Source of the DNA: Tubulanus polymorphus
Lineage: Eukaryota; Nemertea; Palaeonemertea; Tubulaniformes; Tubulanidae
NCBI RefSeq assembly: GCF_964204645.1
Contig: NC_134025.1
Location: 19,498,001-19,562,000 of the forward strand
Reading direction: 5' to 3'
Length of the DNA stretch: 64,000 nt
The stretch's first letter is position 1, and every line of letters starts with the position of its first letter. Shown here piece by piece: positions 62,316 through 64,000 of this stretch. Both the position numbers and the translations under genes were made by a program. The notes under the pieces are model-generated. The model did no database searches, was not told the origin of the DNA, and was given only the letters and a program-made list of their open reading frames with translations.

Positions 62316-64000
62316 ATCAAGTCTTATCGATGGGGACATTTTGCAGTACAGAATCTTTATCGATGCCTTCACTTCCGCCGTCGACTCACACCTATCTAAC
62401 GTGCAGAAGTTTCAATACTTGCAAGGTTTGTTGTCTGGTGAAGCATCATAAACAATTCGCTGATTGACACTCAAATCGATGATTATGTTCATGCACGGGA
62501 ATTGTTAAACTAGGAGTCCAGGGACACCATGCCCACTTGGGAAGTGGTTTCAGATGCTCAACAATCAAACAATTTCAATATTCAACGCCCCATCCAATGA
62601 CCTTGAAAAATCCAATGACCTTGAAACTCACCACTATCATAGAAAATGTCAGCAGCTACAATTTTGTAATTGATTATGGTAACAAAATATGCCTAGTTAC
62701 CAATATGATATGGAAATACTAAGTTATTCCACTATTCAACGCCCCTTAGTGACCACATAGAATAACTAATGTCCTTGAAACTCACCACAATCATAGACCA
62801 TGTCATGAACTACAACTTTCCAATTGATTGTGGTAACAAAATATGCATAGGTACGAATATAATACAGAAATATCAAGTTATTGCATTCTTCAATGCCCCC
62901 TGGTGGCCATATGCAAAAACCAATGACCTTGATAGTCACCACGATCATAGACCATGTCATGAGCTACAACTTTCCAGTTGATTGTGGTAACAAAATATGC
63001 TTAAGTATCAAAATAATGTGGAAAAATTTTTTCTACCTACGAATGAGTACTGATGACACCAAGATGGGCGCCAATTGTGTCAAAATTGCCTGATCAAATA
63101 AACCTGTTTCGGGAATAAGAGATCCCTTTCCAAAGAATACCCCATCACAAAATGCAATGAAAAATTGCAAACAATTAGGAAGCTACAGGACTCAGAATTC
63201 AAGCCAAAATTGACATTTTTGGGCACAAAAAAGGTCACAGGACAGCCATCTTGACTCTCGGGGGATACAAATATGTATGAACGATCAAGGAAATAGATAA
63301 AAGCGTCTTCAAAATTTCCCTCGAAAACTTCGAAAATGTGTAAAAAGTGATGATTTTGGCACACAACAATGGCTGCAAGTCGGCCATCTTGATTCTGGCT
63401 GGGCCAGTTTTTGGGCTGAAGATGTGTCTAGGGTAGATACATGTGTAACCCAAATATCAAGACATTACATTAAAGCGTCTTCAAAACTTCCCAAAATAAC
63501 TGGATTCTGTCTACGGACAGATGGACGCTACGACGGACGGACGAACAGATGGACGACCGAACTAAAAGTGAACGCAATAGCGCGCTGGGACTAAAGTCCT
63601 AAGTGGGCTTAAAACCGATACGGGCATGACTTAAATAATCAATGCGTACATTTCAGCTTTGTTAGCTCTAGAAAAACCATTGTCTACGATCGCCAGCCTG
63701 CGACATTTCTACGATGAGATGGAATCACACATAAGAGGATTTTCGGTGCTGGGGAAAGCTGAGGGATCTTACGGTGACTTGTTGATACCCGTTATCTTAG
63801 AAAAGCTACCGAATACCATAGGGACTCAAATCCGGTTGCTCACGGCGACAAGCAATGGGAGTTGTCGCAATTACGCAGAGTAATTCTTGGGGAAATCAAA
63901 GCCATGCAGGCCGCTTCTTCCTCACCACTGTATCAACAAGATTTTGATCTTGCTGAAAATTCGTACAGTGCTGCATTTCACGTTGGCGGGAAACCGAGAC
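62316..64000 (+). mobile_element. BEL/Pao retrotransposon gag fragment, interrupted
   Basis: Two parts match the DUF1759-type gag of BEL/Pao elements: 62316-62509 (DGDILQYRIFIDAFTSAVD, KFQYLQGLLSGEAS) and 63611-64000 (TIASLRHFYDEMESHIRGFS, ILEKLPNTIG, then QWELSQLRRVILGEI in another frame). A family-1 HINE (62510-63610) is inserted between them. Stops and at least two frameshifts show the gag was already dying or died afterwards. The element continues off the right edge. No LTR was seen in the window. Confidence 0.75.
62510..63610 (-). mobile_element. HINE/Helentron-like element, family 1, inside the gag
   Basis: Inverted copy of the family. It starts (plus strand) CTAGGAGTCCAGGGACACCA and ends GGGACTAAAGTCCTAAGTGG. 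Flanks read TTAAA on the left and AAACCGATA on the right, which joins back to a continuous gag codon series with a T-run (on the element strand) as target. It contains core units at about 62585-63000, one with an intact GCCCCCTGGTGGCCA motif (62895). Confidence 0.75.

Overview
The window is animal nuclear DNA, not bacterial or viral: coding sequence is broken into short exons with GT/AG junctions that keep frame, intergenic DNA is AT-rich, and repeats fill most of it. The repeat set (Penelope-like retroelement with an inverted terminal arm, BEL/Pao gag, CR1-like LINE pieces, a tRNA-headed SINE, TA-flanked MITEs, and above all 'pearl'/HINE-like elements with central tandem repeats and T-rich insertion sites) suggests a marine invertebrate, probably a lophotrochozoan such as a mollusc. 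The species cannot be fixed from sequence alone.

Three host genes are supported. (1) The last two exons of an AMN1 homologue (+ strand, 7680-8527). (2) A synaptotagmin (- strand, 20492 to at least 30137) with a transmembrane segment and two C2 domains; its six traced exons give one open frame of 508 codons plus stop. An intron carries an uninterrupted trinucleotide tract of 190 units. (3) A large C2H2 zinc-finger gene (- strand, 45073 to at least 61471) with eight traced exons that keep phase across every junction and give 905 codons plus stop. Its introns hold most of the satellite and mobile DNA of the right third of the window.

Mobile and repetitive DNA by region: 1227-3833 is a decayed Penelope-like element with an internal 457-bp duplication. 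4478-6103 is a pseudogene of a PIN/FEN1-like nuclease with a Cys-rich tail. 6728-13360 is a stack of nested Helentron/HINE-like elements whose repeats carry a CTCF-like motif. 13517-15328 holds two TA-flanked MITEs, and 16042-17818 is a large inverted-repeat element around a broken SAP-domain fragment. 37096-41633 is the most unusual object: an AT-rich element of about 4.5 kb with terminal inverted repeats of about 1.3 kb. The outermost 300 bp of each terminus folds on itself, each terminus carries a damaged copy of the same gene (a Cys/His motif of the kind seen in large DNA viruses and virophages), the centre is a 24-bp coding-like minisatellite, and there are further small ORFs and 11-bp-phased palindromes. 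50001-54135 is a 31-bp satellite split by a HINE-like insertion. The right edge (62316-64000) is a BEL/Pao gag fragment split by another copy of the same HINE family.

The host genes show no operon-like organisation. AMN1 and the synaptotagmin are neighbours here and I recall that human AMN1 and SYT10 both map to 12p11, so the linkage may be old.
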